From the NCBI GenBank assembly GCA_965153455.1, contig OZ234499.1, positions 6,396,515-6,460,514 on the forward strand: DNA of 64,000 bases, in the 5' to 3' direction. Positions 48,847-63,272 of this stretch are shown piece by piece. A program made the translations under genes and the position numbers. The notes beneath the pieces were generated by a model. The model did no database searches. It was given only the letters and a program-made list of their open reading frames with translations, and was not told the DNA's origin. The stretch's first letter is position 1. Every line of letters begins with the position of its first letter. The stretch comes from Sphagnum compactum (Eukaryota > Bryophyta > Sphagnopsida > Sphagnales).

Positions 48847-51800
48847 TTCTTATTGCATGGCAATTCCCAATATAAATGTTAACAAATGCCTTTGGGACCA
48901 CATGGTTATGATAAAACCACCAATATATGGCCCATAATTGATTTTGGTCATGGTTACAACATAATTGAAACACACATAAGGAAATGGAAATAAACATTAA
49001 AAATTTATCAATTGAACTTGTTATAGCCACCCACCTTTCTCCCCCATGTGAAAACCTTTCTAGGTATTTTTTTTCAACCATGATTCCAATTGACTCATGA
49101 AGGAATAAATGCCCTATGAAGTATGGAAGTGTTTGGCCTATAGTAGTTCCTCCCATAATAACAAGGAACCCAAACCCATAGTCAAAAATCACACTCAATA
49201 ACAACATGGGCGGTCAAAATGTAGGAAACACAAACATTGGTGATATTGCTAGTGTAATTGTTAGCACCACTACAAGCATAGGTTTTGTAAACTTGTTTGA
49301 TTCAAGTACAACAACAATGTTATCATCACCTACAAATGTTGAAATGTTAGGTTATGACGCATCTTTGCAAATGAGGTCAATGTATAATACCCAACCATTT
49401 ATTTTGGAATTTTTCATGTTTCAATCATAAACTATGTGCACAAGCATTAGGGTTTAAAGCTTTAAAATGTAAAATTTTGTTTATTATTTCTTATGTACAT
49501 GATTATGAATTCCCTATCCAATTTTGGGCTTGCTATGTATTATGTGAATAAATATTATCCTTTATTATCAATTAGTTTTTCCTTTCGAATGGATTCATAA
49601 TATGTTATGGAAAATATAAATAAAAAGATTGGAAGCAATGATGAAATGAATATGGACCTTGAATTCAACTTAATATTTTTTTCAATTTCTTTGATCAAAC
49701 TTGTTAAAGACAACGCAAAAATTCCAAAATTTGGATCACAAAGAAAATAGCTTAATGTGTTTGTTTTAACCACAACAACATTTATGGGTCTCAAATTTAA
49801 TATTTTTTAAATGACAACTTCATCACCTTATCTTGAAAGAATGGAAAACCCCAATTTACCATGACAACTATGGCAAGACAAATAAGGAAAATGGCACCAC
49901 AAATAAATTGCAACCACCAAAAGAAATTATCATAGTGATTTTGGGCTTCCATAATTGTATCTCAATCTTTTGAACTCTCCTCAACATGCTCCAATAGTTT
50001 GTATATTGCAACATTGTTCAACTTTCCACCTTGCACCTCCCAAGTCCTTAGATCCTAACATGTTTATTCAAATAAATTAAAAGCCAACAATTCACATTGG
50101 TCATTTTTAGTATGACTCTTTCCAAAGGGGTTGAAGCACCCAAATTGTTCAAAGGTACAATGTTTTTGGATACTTCCACAATAATTTCAAAAATTAACAT
50201 ATAAGTGTATCCTTCCCAACCTTTCAATTTCAAGCTCCTTAAGACATTGAATTTACATAAACCTTCTTTTCAAATCAAATTAAGTGGATACAAATAAAAG
50301 TTCCTAAAATACCATCCAAATATGTTCAAAGCCATGTGAAAAATGATGTGATCACATGTAAATCAAACTATCAAATACAAAACAATATTAAAACTATATA
50401 TCCAAATATCACCACATGATTTTTCACAACTAGTAGACATTTATGGCATTTAAACTATTAAACCCTTTACCCATGCACCCATGTAGATGCTGCACTAGAG
50501 GTTAATTGGAAGTAGCCAAATGCATTGAAATAAATCGTTGATTATGGATGAAACAATTACCAATTTTTTTGCCAAACCTATGCATAAAAAGGCCACATAT
50601 AAACTTATAACAATGAGTTGTGGACATTGAGAAGTTGTTAGTGGGATAAAATTTTGGTACCAATAAAAATTGTCAAGTTACAAGAAACATATGTGGCACA
50701 TCTAAATCAAATAATAATATTCACCCTTTTTTGCATCCCTTAATCCAAAAGCAAGGATCCATCACAATTTTATGGAACTTGATGCAATTTTGCAACCAAT
50801 AATACCCATATGCACAAGCCACAAAATAAATTGAGTTACATGATTCTCATGCATAATAGGCATGTCTTCTTGGTATTTTCATGGTGATTATGAATTTTGG
50901 AGATAATATTAATTTTGGGAATGTCAAACCTCACACAAAAACATGCAAACAAGCAAAAACATCTCTTGCATAAAAAAAATCAAATGATCTTTAGGATTTA
51001 AACCCCAAAGGAAAACTCTTCATATCAACAACTTCGAAGAAACCAAATGACCTTTAGTATATAAATCCTAAAATAAAACTCTAGATGTTGACAACCTCAA
51101 TCAATGTTTGATTTTTTTTTAAAAACTAAAGTTAGGTGAATAGGTATGTGCACAAGTTCTTTGGCCTTGACCTTGATCCACAATGATAATTAGATTCGCA
51201 TTATAAACATTTTGGGAATATTTTTAAGTGAATACAAATAAGGGCATCCAAGTTTGACATAGAAAGGAAATGTGTTGTTTGGTCATATGTGGTCAACATG
51301 TGGGTGTGTAACTGTGATTGTGTCAAACACCATTTTAGCTATCAAAACTTTTATCCCAATTATATTGGTTTTCTTTCCTTGTTTGTGCAAGATTTTGGAT
51401 TCAACCAAAATCTTGAACTTCCTTTAGAAATGTGGAAGGTGATGTTCAATCACATGCCTCACCTATCAACTAGTGTTCCTTTGAAGATGGTTTTTAAAAG
51501 ATGTTGCATGATTAAGTATTTACAAATGGTTTTGAATAATTAAATAAATCAATTTTATTTCCATGGTTTGGAAGGGAACATTCCCAACTACATTGCACGT
51601 GTGTATTTGGCGTAAGCCATCTTTCAATCATAGCAAAATTACAAGTTTTTACTGGGTTTTTGTTCAATTGTTACAGATGATATATGATTAGGGTAAATGC
51701 ATTCTAGGGTGACAAAAACACACACACAAGTTTTTAATAATACATTTTTGTAATGTATTTTGACTGTGACAAAAATGTGACATTTTTGTTCAAGGAGAAA

Positions 51801-54800
51801 TCATCATCTTATCCAAAAAGTAACCAAATGAACACCTCCTCAACATCTTAAGACTTTCCTCATAATGTTTTTGAAAATATAATTATGAATTCTAAAAAAA
51901 ATCATGTCCAAAAGGACTAAATAATTTTTATTCATAAATTTCTTTCAAAAGCCCTTATACTTCCATGAAAATATTTTGGAAACCCCTATTTTGAATTGCT
52001 TATGATATTGAATTTTTTTAAGAAATTGTGAGTTGTAAAAATATTGTTTGCGTAATATTCTATTTCAAGTGATAAAACAAAAAAGTCCCCCATTTGGAAT
52101 GTGTGTATTGTTTTGATTTGGTTCTTTTTCTTTCAAAAGTAAATGCAGTTAAAATCATTACCTTGGTACCCCTTAAAATTATTATTATAATAAAACACAC
52201 ACCATACATTTTAACTTGTATAGGTGGAGAAAACATTGTCTCATTATAGGATTACATGTACATTGTATTATGCAACTACCCATCATGTCTTCAACTTTGT
52301 AATTCCATTTTAGCATGTTCTACCCCCCACCAATTTGGAATTACCACAAAAGGATAGTTAGTTCATCTTACATGATGACATGGCAACACATGCAATTTGA
52401 AATCAAGAGATATTTTGGTTTTAAAAATTATATGATGTAAGAGATAATGTTGTTCAACTCATCCTCTTTGTTTACTTTTGTTATGTGGTAGAACTTCAAT
52501 TTTTTATAGTCACCATAACCATAAATGTCACATTTATTCAATTGACCATGGGTACTTAATAATGCAACCACTTATGAACACCTTTGTTCACTGAAAGGGC
52601 CTTCAAACTTTTGTTATTCATTTCCCCTCCCATTCATTTTCATTTTTTTTTTATGACATTTATCACATCACATCTTAAATGTTCTTTCTTTCCTATTGTT
52701 GACCTTTTTTCATACATAATTGCCCAACTAAAAATTATAAATATTTTTGTGCAACCACAAAAGTGTGTCATTTGATCCTCACCATGTGATGTCCATTATC
52801 TTTGTCCCCTTGCCATGTTTTGCAAATCTTCAAATAATTTGAAGGTTTCATATTTCTATATTAGTTATTTTCATTCACATTATCACCATTCCTTGAACAT
52901 TTTTTCATGCCCACTAAGTTTGTTAGAATGGGTGACATCCATATAGCCTTAAAGATTTTTACATTGTTTTGTTCAACTTTTATTTTATTTCTTACAAGAT
53001 CTCCTCCCCTTTTGATAATTTAAACATTCTTTTACATTTTTGACTTGTCTTTTAATCATTTTTTGGATATATTTCAAAAGGGCAAGGATTTTAAATAGTT
53101 CATAAGAGGCTTTAGTTTGTTGATAAGTGTCTTTTCCCATCAATTAAAAGATAAAAACCTCAATAATCAATTTTATCTATAGCCACAACCCCAACAACCT
53201 ATTTAGGGCATTGGGTATCTATTACATTTGTCCCTTATTTCTAGTTTTTGCTTAAACAATAACCGTTCCTTCTAGAAAACATGGACCATGTCAATATGTA
53301 ATGGTGTTCTACCACCTTTTCAACAATAGTTGAAAAAGGTCTATTTCCTTTTGTCAAATCTAATTTGAATGTGTGTTTCCGCCATTTAAATAATCCATAG
53401 TAAATAATTAATTTACTCATGACATAATCCCATATTTATTGCACCACCTTGATGGACCCAATTTCTTTTGGGTGTGTGATTTGATGACCATTGAGTTCAA
53501 AACATTTTGTGCTTGGGCCCATTTGGAAAAGAACACAATTAATGGCATGACAAGTTTTTTCCATTTTCCATTTATTATGTGCAATTTCATAACTCTAAAA
53601 AAAAAGGAAATACAAACATAAGTTGTGATAATTACATGAAAAATTTGAAATTGGTAACATTATAAAAGAATAAAAGACCATGCGTGAACACATAATTTGG
53701 TTACATTTTGAATTGACATGTAGTCATAGTTTCTATGGATTATAAATGAATTTTAAAAAACCATATTTAATGTTAACATTTTCAATTTTTTAATTATCCA
53801 CACATAGCAATGTATTTTTGTGAAAATCATATTGGAAACAACAAAAGGTGTCCCTGTACGCCAAGTGATTTCACTAGATTTTTAGTGAATTCATTAGTTG
53901 TAATGAACGAAACCTAATGGGGATGCAGTGAATTGATTGGTTTAGTGAATGGGGATTAGTGAATTGCACCCAAATTTTATATTAGTGAAAATAAGGCTAA
54001 GTTCTAAGAAAAAAATGGGTTTTCGTAATTGACTTTCGGAATATTGACATTATTTTTTTCACACATACATAATTTACATGTGAAATAAAAAAAATGAAAT
54101 TGTAGTTTCAAAATAAGAATAAATAAAATCCACCATTAAATGAGGAAATTAAAATTAAAATGCATTGAATCAATTATAATACAAGATGTTTTGATTAAAA
54201 AATATAATGTAATGATAATTGCTTCATTTTCGTCATTGAGAGTCCATTTCACATTGACAACTCCAAGATTTCACATGGAATGTTCAACCAATCACATGTC
54301 TAGTCTAGTGATATCTATAAATTGGTTTACTAATATTTTCAACCAAAAAATAAGGGAAAGGTTCATTTATGGTTGGGGTTTCAAAAAAAAGAAAGGATTT
54401 CATCACTTTTTTTCCACTAGTTTTTATAAATAACATTTACATGAGACAAATTTGAATGAAGAAAAATGAATAATCAAAGTTGAGATAATTTGTGTGGTGG
54501 TGATGATTTTTCACTAGCATGCATGTGTGTTAATGTTTTGGATTACAAGTAAACATACATAATTGGTTTAGAAATAAAATTTTATGGACAACTAAACATG
54601 CTCTTTCCTCCTTTCTTTCAAGGTCATAGGCATGTTGCATAATTGAAATTAACATGTATGACTATTTTGAGTCTAGGGGCATCTTGCTCCAATTATGTGA
54701 GATATTCATGTACAATGTAATTTGTGATGAGAAAATAAATATTACTTTTCTCTACACTTTTCCAAGGTATGTTGGATACAATTGTGAATGATTACTATAA

Positions 54801-57746
54801 ACAAAGCCCTAATGTGTTTTTTTGAAGCACTTGTTTTCCACAATTGAAAAACAATCATTGCATGCATGTGCTCAAATTATTGTTGTACTACTATTTGTAT
54901 GTTTGTTGTTATCCTCATGTCTTAATTTCCCAAAATCTACCATACTCATAACATTGCCCAATGCTTTGATGTTAATAAAAAATGTTCAAGATCTTTATAT
55001 TATGCTTATAGGTAAAATTGCTCTAGATGTTTGATTATTGTAACAAGAGATAAACATGATAGATAATTGCAATATCATCTACCACTCACATTTTTGGCAA
55101 ATAGTTGCAAATTCATAAGAAACAAGATTTGTAAGACATTTGCTACATAAATTTCAAGCCACAAATTGTTATGTGATTCTTGAACTAGTGAAAAAGTTCA
55201 AGTGTGAAGAAAGAAACTAGAGGATATGCAAAAAATCATAGTAGCACCATACCACATCCACATCTAGTTTTTGCCTCATTCCTTTTCTTCAAACTTTTAG
55301 ATGATGTTTACATATTGCTCGAGATGTGTGTTTTTCTCCTCATTCTTTTTCTTCACACTTTTAAATGATGCTTACATATTGCTTGACTAGTGTGTTTTCT
55401 TCCCCTATGATCTTTGAATTGTTTTATTGTTGAATTTATAAATCATTGTTGGAACCAAATCTTCAATATTTTAAAAATCCTTTAGCCATAGTTTTGCAAA
55501 GAGGTGTGTGCTTTCTTACCTTGCATAACATTTAAGCTCATGTAATATATTATGATATCTTTACAAATTAATTTGTCTTTTAGCTTGCAAGGTTACAACA
55601 ATTTTGACATTGCATATACCTTTAATTAACTAAAATGAGGTTTTTATCATATTTGAAGGTTCTTTTTGTTATGAATTGTGATGAAGCAATTGGGCTTATT
55701 CACAACATGACTAACCACATGGTGAAATCAAAAAAATCTCAAATTTTGAACCCTTTAAAAACTTCAAACAAGGTTAGTTTTTGTTATTTTCAAATTTGAA
55801 TATAATATAAAGCTTGTAACACTATATTGTTAATGATGTTGTGTGTGTCTATATATATATATATATGAGAAAGTTGTCAACTTCTAACATTAGGTGAAGA
55901 TGAATGTTGTGTGGGGAAATGATATTCATGCCAACTTTTACAATCAATATGAAAAATATGATTACCATGCTTATAACATTAGAATGGTGTGCCATCCCCA
56001 ATTCCAACTTGGGACCAATTTTGGTAACATAAGATCCCTATTCGAACCTAAAGTTGTTTATCTTGATACCAATTTTGATGTTACCATTTATTTTGGAATC
56101 GTGTTTGGATAGTTGAACAAATAATAATAATAATGAGGGTAGCACTTCATTTCATGACTTTAGGATGTTTATATATATATATGGAAATTTCCTAGTTTTA
56201 AAAAAAGTTGTTTGCACTTGTGCTTTCATTTCCTCATAGTTCCAATGTGAATTTCATTTAGGTTTTTTTTTTTTGGGAGGCTTGATAGGTACATTTGAAA
56301 ATATTCAAAACTCCTTCAACATTTTCATTTATTAAACAACTTACTCAAATCACATGGATGAATTAAGATAATATATTGAAGAACCAACATCTCAAAATAT
56401 TTTACAATTATAAAAGTTCAAAACAAGTATTTGTTTTCAAAGGAGATTACAAGTGGCACATCAATCATAACAATCTTGCACGAATGCAAAACATTACACC
56501 ATAGTCAACTAACTCGTTCAAAATTGCTTAGGATTGTAAGAATAAAAAGGTAAAATGCATCGCGTTGTGCACATTGTCAAAGTCTTGAAAACAAAACTTT
56601 TGCTAGTTTTTTATTCATTGGTTTGCAACATGGTTCTTTTGCCATCTCCTTCATAATGTTTGTTCTTCTCATCCATTTATTTGTGCAATGTTTCAAGGTG
56701 ATTCAACAATTTTTCTATCTTTGAGTATTCTTGTTTACATTTTTGTTATACATCTACTCTTTTTTAGTTATGGAAATTTAAATCAATTGGTTTCTTCACA
56801 AATCTATCAAATGAGATGTCATTAAAAGTTTGAACCTTAAGTCGAAGGATGTGAATTACATGTTTTGTGCAAAATAACCTTAAGGCACCATAATTTATTA
56901 GAAAGTTGAAAGAACATATGAGTAATTATAGCAATATTGAACCTTGAGGTTTGTGCAAGCATTTTGGAGGAGGTTTTGGCTCCCCTTGGAATTGTTGTGG
57001 GTTATACAAGAGGAAGTTTCGAAGAGAAAGTTGGAGACCATGATGTCTAGTAAGTTTGTTGATCCATTGTAACACAAATTCAACCTCTAGTATATGGGTA
57101 AATGAAGACATTGATTTTATGGAAGTATTTTGATTGTCCTAATATACCACTCAACATTGCAAGATTTCATAATTTCATCATTGTATTTGAAAATTAAGAC
57201 CAAAATACATTGGTCCTACCTTATACACCAAGATCTCATCATTTTCATTCTTCATCTTAACTAGTGAAAGTTATCATTAAATCTCCCTCTCACCCCAATG
57301 ACACCTAAACTTTCAAAAAGGTCGGATCAAAAACCAGTGTTCAATTGAACAAAATCATATACATATTTGAAAGACTCCACAAAATATAATCACATTAAAG
57401 CGGACATTAACCATGCATAATCCATATGAATCAATAAAAGTCTTAAGTGCATGATGCCCAAACAATATACAAATGCTAACTATCTTACAAAATGAGGTAT
57501 CTAAGTATACTAAATATCACTACTTTGAACCCAATACTCGGGACTATAGTGCTTATTTGGTAATTTATCTCCTTCTCATGAATTAAGTTTATCTAAAGTT
57601 TGAAGGAGAAAACACCAACCCCGATATTGAATTGCAACTTGCACATGGGGCATGCAACTCCAACAATGCAAAGATATCTTAAGCGTAGTCTCCTTTTCCC
57701 TTGGGTAGTCTTGTTTTCTATTCCTAATTTGAGGATTATAAATACA
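48847..57746. other. A+T-rich gene desert
   Basis: About 9 kb without a recognised gene. Open frames are short and lack family likeness. AT dinucleotide runs occur near 55849-55866 and 56168-56180. Confidence 0.6.
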
Positions 57747-57770
57747 TCAATCTAGATTAACTTGGAAGGG

Positions 57771-57965
57771 ATGAGATACAAACCCTATTGCCTTCACATA
57801 AAATCTTGTGAAAGGGCAAAGCCTCTTTTTGGTTGCTGAAAACCCAGAAAAAACCTTGCTTGGAGACCCACATAGAATTGATGTTATGGGGCTTTGAAGC
57901 CACCTCCTCAAAATCCTTAGCATCAATTGCCTGCACGACCATTGTGACATGCATGTATCCACCAC
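57771..57965 (-). CDS. Hypothetical exon-like open frame
   Basis: A minus-strand frame starting MHVTMVVQAIDAKDFEEVAS and ending GNRVCISSLPS has balanced amino-acid use and stands out from the surrounding A+T-rich sequence. A second protein-like stretch (GYEDELYGNFAGLPNLM) occurs upstream on the same strand near 58110-58150. I recognise no family. It may be part of a decayed or unknown gene, or chance. Confidence 0.2.
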
Positions 57966-57984
57966 TACTTAGAGACCTGAACAA

Positions 57985-60519
57985 ATGATGACTTTGTGAC
58001 TTTGTGTTATCTTCTGGTGACTAATCATAGCCTTAGTGCACATTTATTAGATGACTGAACTAGGAATGCAAGTGTCAACATATGCATTAAGTTTGGCAAT
58101 CCAGCAAAATTCCCATACAATTCATCCTCATAACCAGCTATAAAAGCCAAGGAAGCGCTATGTAGTAGCTCACCTTTTCAAAGGATACTTCGCAATTGCG
58201 TAGCTCATGCAGTTAACCTAGAAACAACATGGCCAGAGTAGATGTGTTTGACGACATTCACTGAGCATTTTTCTTTGTGAAGGGTTCTGGCTTGACTTTT
58301 ATTGAAACTACTGCCACATCACACAGCCTCTCATGTGCTTGTTGTCCTCTCAAATTCAACAACTATATATTATCTCTTTCATTTGCAGGAGAACAAAAAA
58401 CGTTACAAATAACAAAGAAACAACACTATATTATTCATCCCGTTTATGAACAAATATTACACATCGATTTACCTTAATAAAGTCATAGCAGATTGGATGT
58501 TACTTAGCAGTCTTTTGTCTTTGCCGGATTGCCCATGACATAAATAAATACAGTCCATTAAGAGATGTATCCCCAAAAATGCAACTTGCTCACTTTTGAC
58601 TCGCACCCAAAACAGAAAAATGACTAAGAAAGGTACCTTCATCTTTTCTCTATAATCCTTGTGAATACTTCTTGTTAGGCTAGAGTGTCTGCTGAACCTG
58701 TCAAGACCTGCTTCACCAGTATGAATTACCTATTGTACCCAGTGGCTGGGACCATGTCACCTCCTGAGAGTTTGCAAAAGTTGTGTCAGCCTTTTCACTG
58801 TCAAACAAGCTGCCAGTAGAGGATGAGCCCACCTGTGTATGAGCTGCTGCACAACTGCTGCAGAGAACCAACTTTCTATATCTCTTGTGCCACAGGATTG
58901 TCCTTCTCCATTACATGATGCTAATTGGCATGAGCTTAATTTTCCTACAACCCCCAACCAACAGGAACATTGTGCAAAGTGCACAATGTTCAGTGCCAAC
59001 ACAGTGCCTCCTGCAGTCCAGTAGTGGTGACAATTTTTTGCAAACATGGTGAGGCTGGATGAGACTACGATTATTGTGCTAGCAGAACTTGGTTTTCAAT
59101 CAAAGATTGACATTGAAGGCAAACTGGAACTTAATGATCCATGTTCTAACATTCCACCTTCTTGCTCTCTGATTGTAACCACATGACATTTTCAGGTTGT
59201 CTCTACCTTGCAGTATCATATCAACAACAATTTGTGATATAAGGTGACACCCAGTCCACAAGCACTTGGATCAGGTGTTACTGCACTTTTAAGGCGTTAT
59301 CAACTGTGTGTGATAGATGTGCGCTTACATATTCTAAAGATCATTGTTCTGTCATTAAATATAAAGGTCAATCAGTTGAGTGAAGCAGGATTTGCTTCAA
59401 GATCTTGAATCAAAAGTTTTATGAGCATTGTATGGAGAGCCTCTAAATCAAACTACCAATCTTAATATGACTGAGGATTCCACTTCAAAAAGAGCACATA
59501 GTAATCTTGTACACTAATATGAGTAAAGTTTCAAGTATTGATAAATTGTTCGAAAATGCTTCATTGAGAGTTGGTTTCAACCTTTTTGATGACATAGAAC
59601 CAGGCTTTCTAATTCCAGTGCCTTTCTATGACCCAAAGAATGTGAACTGTACATTAATAGAAACACAAACATAATTCCAGAGAAGAGCATTTGAACCAAC
59701 TATGAATCCATTCAAAATCCTGAAACAAAGCAAAGTCCAGGACTAATTTAAGTACATAGTCTCTTGTTGATGGAATAACTCATACAAAAGACAGGCGTCA
59801 GTTTACAGTTTACACACGCACACTCTTGTGTACCATGCAATAGAAATGCCCTAATACATAGTCTTAGATAATGAGTCACTTTGACATAATGAAAGCATCA
59901 TTGATACCTGCCAATTCAGATGAGGCTCCAGCAATTTCAAAAACAAAATTAGGTGAAGGCTCCAGAAGATTCCTTCAATTTGGATATGATCACAAAATGC
60001 TTCATCTAAACGACTGGAAGCAAAAAGAAAAATTTCTCAGCTTGACTATCCAATTTCTCTTAACTTCTGATAGATGCACCTTGACGAATGAAACTACAAG
60101 TGGTCAATTGTTCTATTATCCATGCTTTATTACTGTTTGCATCAATGCCAGTTTTGCTTTCACCAAGTCAGATCATTGTTAATTTGAAATGAATCATCCC
60201 TATCAATCTAGGATCACCATACTGACATAAAAATTCTATTTACACTGCAATAGCGGGAGCTCCAACATAATAGACTGGACTTACAGGGGTCTGTGAAGCA
60301 GGAGGTTCCTCTGACAAATAAGGAGATCAGGCATAACAAAGGCCTTATCAAAATACTGAAATAATGTTTTTTTGGTGGAAAAAACAGCAAGAGTAGCATA
60401 ACCAGTATGTGACAGGTTGACTGAAATGTGACATAGGTGAGACTTCCGAGATCTGAGTAAATACAGTTATATAGAGGTGCATCTTCGGTTTCTTAACAAA
60501 TAGTGACAGATCCCCAGGG
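57985..60519. other. Flank downstream of the RPB4 gene, no firm gene
   Basis: Composition is mixed, suggesting former or untranslated transcribed sequence. Frames at 58757-59047 (minus) and 59871-60182 (plus) show no family likeness. The stretch nearest 60519 is probably the RPB4 3' untranslated region. Confidence 0.4.
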
Positions 60520-62532
60520 CTACTCAAACTTCTTTATTGTAGCAAGATCAGTCAGCATAGTTTCAATTTTTTCATCATCAAGTCGTCCCTTTTTCTGAAA
60601 CATACCAAAGAACAAAATGATTGTCAGTGAGATATGTCAACACAAACACATAAGCATGCCTGCATGGTATGCAGACACTAGTGAACACATCTTTATCCAA
60701 TACCACCAAATGACTACACAAAGGATCAAGTAACAACAATATACAAACCCTGAAATCCAACAACAAAATAATAATTTCAAAACTTACTGTGATGGAAGGT
60801 ACCACAGCTTTTGCCTCCTCTACAGTTTCAGGGCACAAGTTGCCAATCACACTCACCTGACATTCTCCAAGGACAGCCAAACATCAATGACAGAAGAATT
60901 TGGTTGACAAGCAGATCAAGAAGCAAGCACAAATAAGTATAGAGAACTTCTCTGTACTTATGATTCAAGTCAACCTGATTAGAATTGAGAGACGACATGA
61001 TAAAAGGGTTGTAGAGATTTTGTATCTGATGACATATCAGCAAACCAGAAAAAGAGGAAATTGAACACTAAGGAACAGTGGGAGAAAAAAACCAAAATTG
61101 AGGAGCATTTTAAACAATAGCAACAGTCAGACGCATGTTCAAGGACCTTCAACAGCAATATGTATGGTATTGACTATTGACCAGCTACTACAACATCCCC
61201 ACTGACTTCATCAGCTCCAGGCAGAGGGTGAAGGTCGATGTCATCCATTAACCAATATACTGAGTTTCTAATTTTTCACAACAGTGACAGTCAGATGTCC
61301 AAAGACCTTCAAAAGCAACATGTAATATTGAGTATTGACAGTGTATGCATTGATAGAGGGTCGTAAGTCTCTCATACAGCAACACTGGATGAATGTTTTG
61401 AAGATTCAAAGACAAGTCTGACTTTGCAGCATGGCCTATATGAGGTTCATGACCATATCAACCAGAGTTGACCAAGATTGGTGTATGACCTACAATAGCC
61501 TGCACTGAGATTTGGGAGAAGAGACATACCTCAAATTCATGAAGCTTGTTCCGGGTGAGCACTCTGCTTTGTTAGGGTTATCATTGAACATATATTCTCT
61601 CTTTAACTAAGTTCTTGAAAATATTGGACAATCTTCACAAGACTGCGCCAAAACCCTCACATCTCCCCCCTTGCAGATACCAAAAAAGCCTGGTACTTTC
61701 CTACTCGTGTCTGCCTAATTGCTTGTTAAGTTGATACCAGTGAGTGCAAAGACATACAACAAAAAATGAGACTGACAACACTGTCAAAAAGGATACTCTC
61801 GCACTTGCTTCACAGCTTCCGGGTTTTGATATCGGCTGAAGCGCTTGACATACTGCAAAGATTTCTCAAAGACTCTGCAGAAGCACCAATTACATGTTAT
61901 ACACACCAACTTAACCTGCCAAGCTTTTGTGTGTATACATGAATTACACGATAACCTAACATAGATGCACAATGATCTGAAGAACCAAAATGTCACATGA
62001 CAATCTGTTTCCAAGACATGGCTCTCCTCCATGAGATCTCATCCCCTGCATCCCTGTCTCTCAGACCCCAACATCTACACAGTCGCCTTCATGGAAAAGT
62101 TTTGCACAAAAAGTCAATTAGGGTTTTGCGAAGTCACATACTGGGAGATTTGCGAAACCGGATCATCAGACAGTTGCTGAAGCTGCTCATACTTACGCTG
62201 CAGCACAAGCGCCACCTCCGCATTCATCAAACACTTGGCCTTCACGAAATCTGCACACTCGCACAGACAGAAAAATGGCAAATTCATTTCTCAAACGCAG
62301 CCGCAGAATGAAGGTATCTATCTTTTCTATCAGCTTGACAGACTGCACATTCTCTTCCCTTATAAAAAAGAAAAGAAAGAACCTCGTGAGAGTTTCTCGA
62401 CACAAATCACAAAACGCAGTTTACTACCGAGCATGAAACAAGACGCCAAAGAAAAGAAAAGTTTCACCAACCTTCACCGAGCTTGAGTTCACTAGCATCC
62501 TCCTCCTCCACCACTGGCGCTAGTCCCGACAT
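60520..62532 (-). CDS. NRPB4: RNA polymerase II subunit RPB4
   Basis: Six exons (62532-62472, 62250-62142, 61874-61797, 61563-61530, 60856-60788, 60594-60520) join in phase to 141 residues, the normal size of plant NRPB4. All introns are GT/AG. RPB4 pairs with RPB7 to form the stalk of RNA polymerase II in the nucleus, acting in initiation and RNA handling. Sequence hallmarks in order: acidic N-terminus ending ELKLGEDF, KAKCLMNAEVALVL, QVFEKSLQYVKRFSRY, NPEAVKQVRE, LHEFE, VIGNLCPETVEEAKAVVPS, and the end GRLDDEKIETMLTDLATIKK then FE. Plants also have a longer relative for polymerases IV and V (NRPD4/NRPE4, about 200 residues); the short length here favours the Pol II form. Exon 4 is only 34 bases. 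The start is the first ATG, in a purine-rich context. Confidence 0.95.
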
Positions 62533-62983
62533 GTCTCCACCTCTCACTCTGTGCGTGTCTCCTCCTCCTCAAACCAGGTTCATTTCTCGCCAAATTTACT
62601 GATTTCTCACTCGTTTTTTCCCTCCTTGTTGCTTCAGGATCATCACAGCACCAAAACGAACTTCAAAGTAGCAATCATCGACCAAAACTCCAGCGGCAAT
62701 TGCAAATCAGCGAGACAAAAACCCTGCAACGACGACGACGCGCGACGAGAGCATCTTCCTCTGTCTTCTCCTTCCTTCGGCTTCGGCTTCCTTTCCATAG
62801 TCTTTTTTTTGGGCTGCCCATGTATAGCCAAAAATGTAAATTAAATTAAAAAGTGCTAGAATCAAGTTCTGTCTTAGATTTCAATAGCCATATTTTGAGC
62901 AAAAGTTAAGTAAAGATTCCAGATTTCTAGACTTGTTTCTTGCAGGTAGAAAAATATATATAGAAGGGTGTTTTAAAACTTTT
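62533..62983 (-). other. 5' flank of the RPB4 gene
   Basis: The stretch up to about 62820 is G+C-richer, with CTC/GAG-rich parts, and should hold the leader and promoter. No clear TATA box is seen, as is common for housekeeping genes. Sequence beyond 62820 turns A+T-rich. Confidence 0.4.
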
Positions 62984-63272
62984 ACTTTCATATTTAGTTT
63001 GTAGCCAAAGTTGGCTAAATCTTCTTGAGATCATTGCCACTTTGGCTACATCATAAAATTGACCAAAGAAAAACATTGTGACTTTCATATTTAGTTTGTA
63101 GCCAAAGTTGGCTAAATTTTCTTGAGATCATTGCCACTTTGGCTACATCATAAAATTGACCAAAGAAAAACATTGTGACTTTCATATTTAGTTTGTAGCC
63201 AAAGTTGGCTAAATTTTCTTGAGATCATCGCCACTTTGGCTAAGTTGTAAAATTGACCAAAGAAAAACATTG
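62984..63272. repeat. Tandem repeat, three units of 97 bp
   Basis: Units start at 62984, 63081 and 63178 with 'actttcatatttagtttgta'. They are nearly identical, differing at only a few bases; the third ends 'ggctaagttgtaaaattg' where the others have 'ggctacatcataaaattg'. Each unit contains the near-palindrome 'tagccaaagttggcta'. It lies about 450 bases upstream of the RPB4 start. Confidence 0.95.

Noticed and set aside
60240-60312. A possible last exon reading EPPASQTPVSPVYYVGAPAI to a stop, after a good-looking acceptor (minus strand)
   Set aside because: It lies about 200 bases beyond the RPB4 stop codon, no donor exon for it was found, and the sequence matches no family I know.
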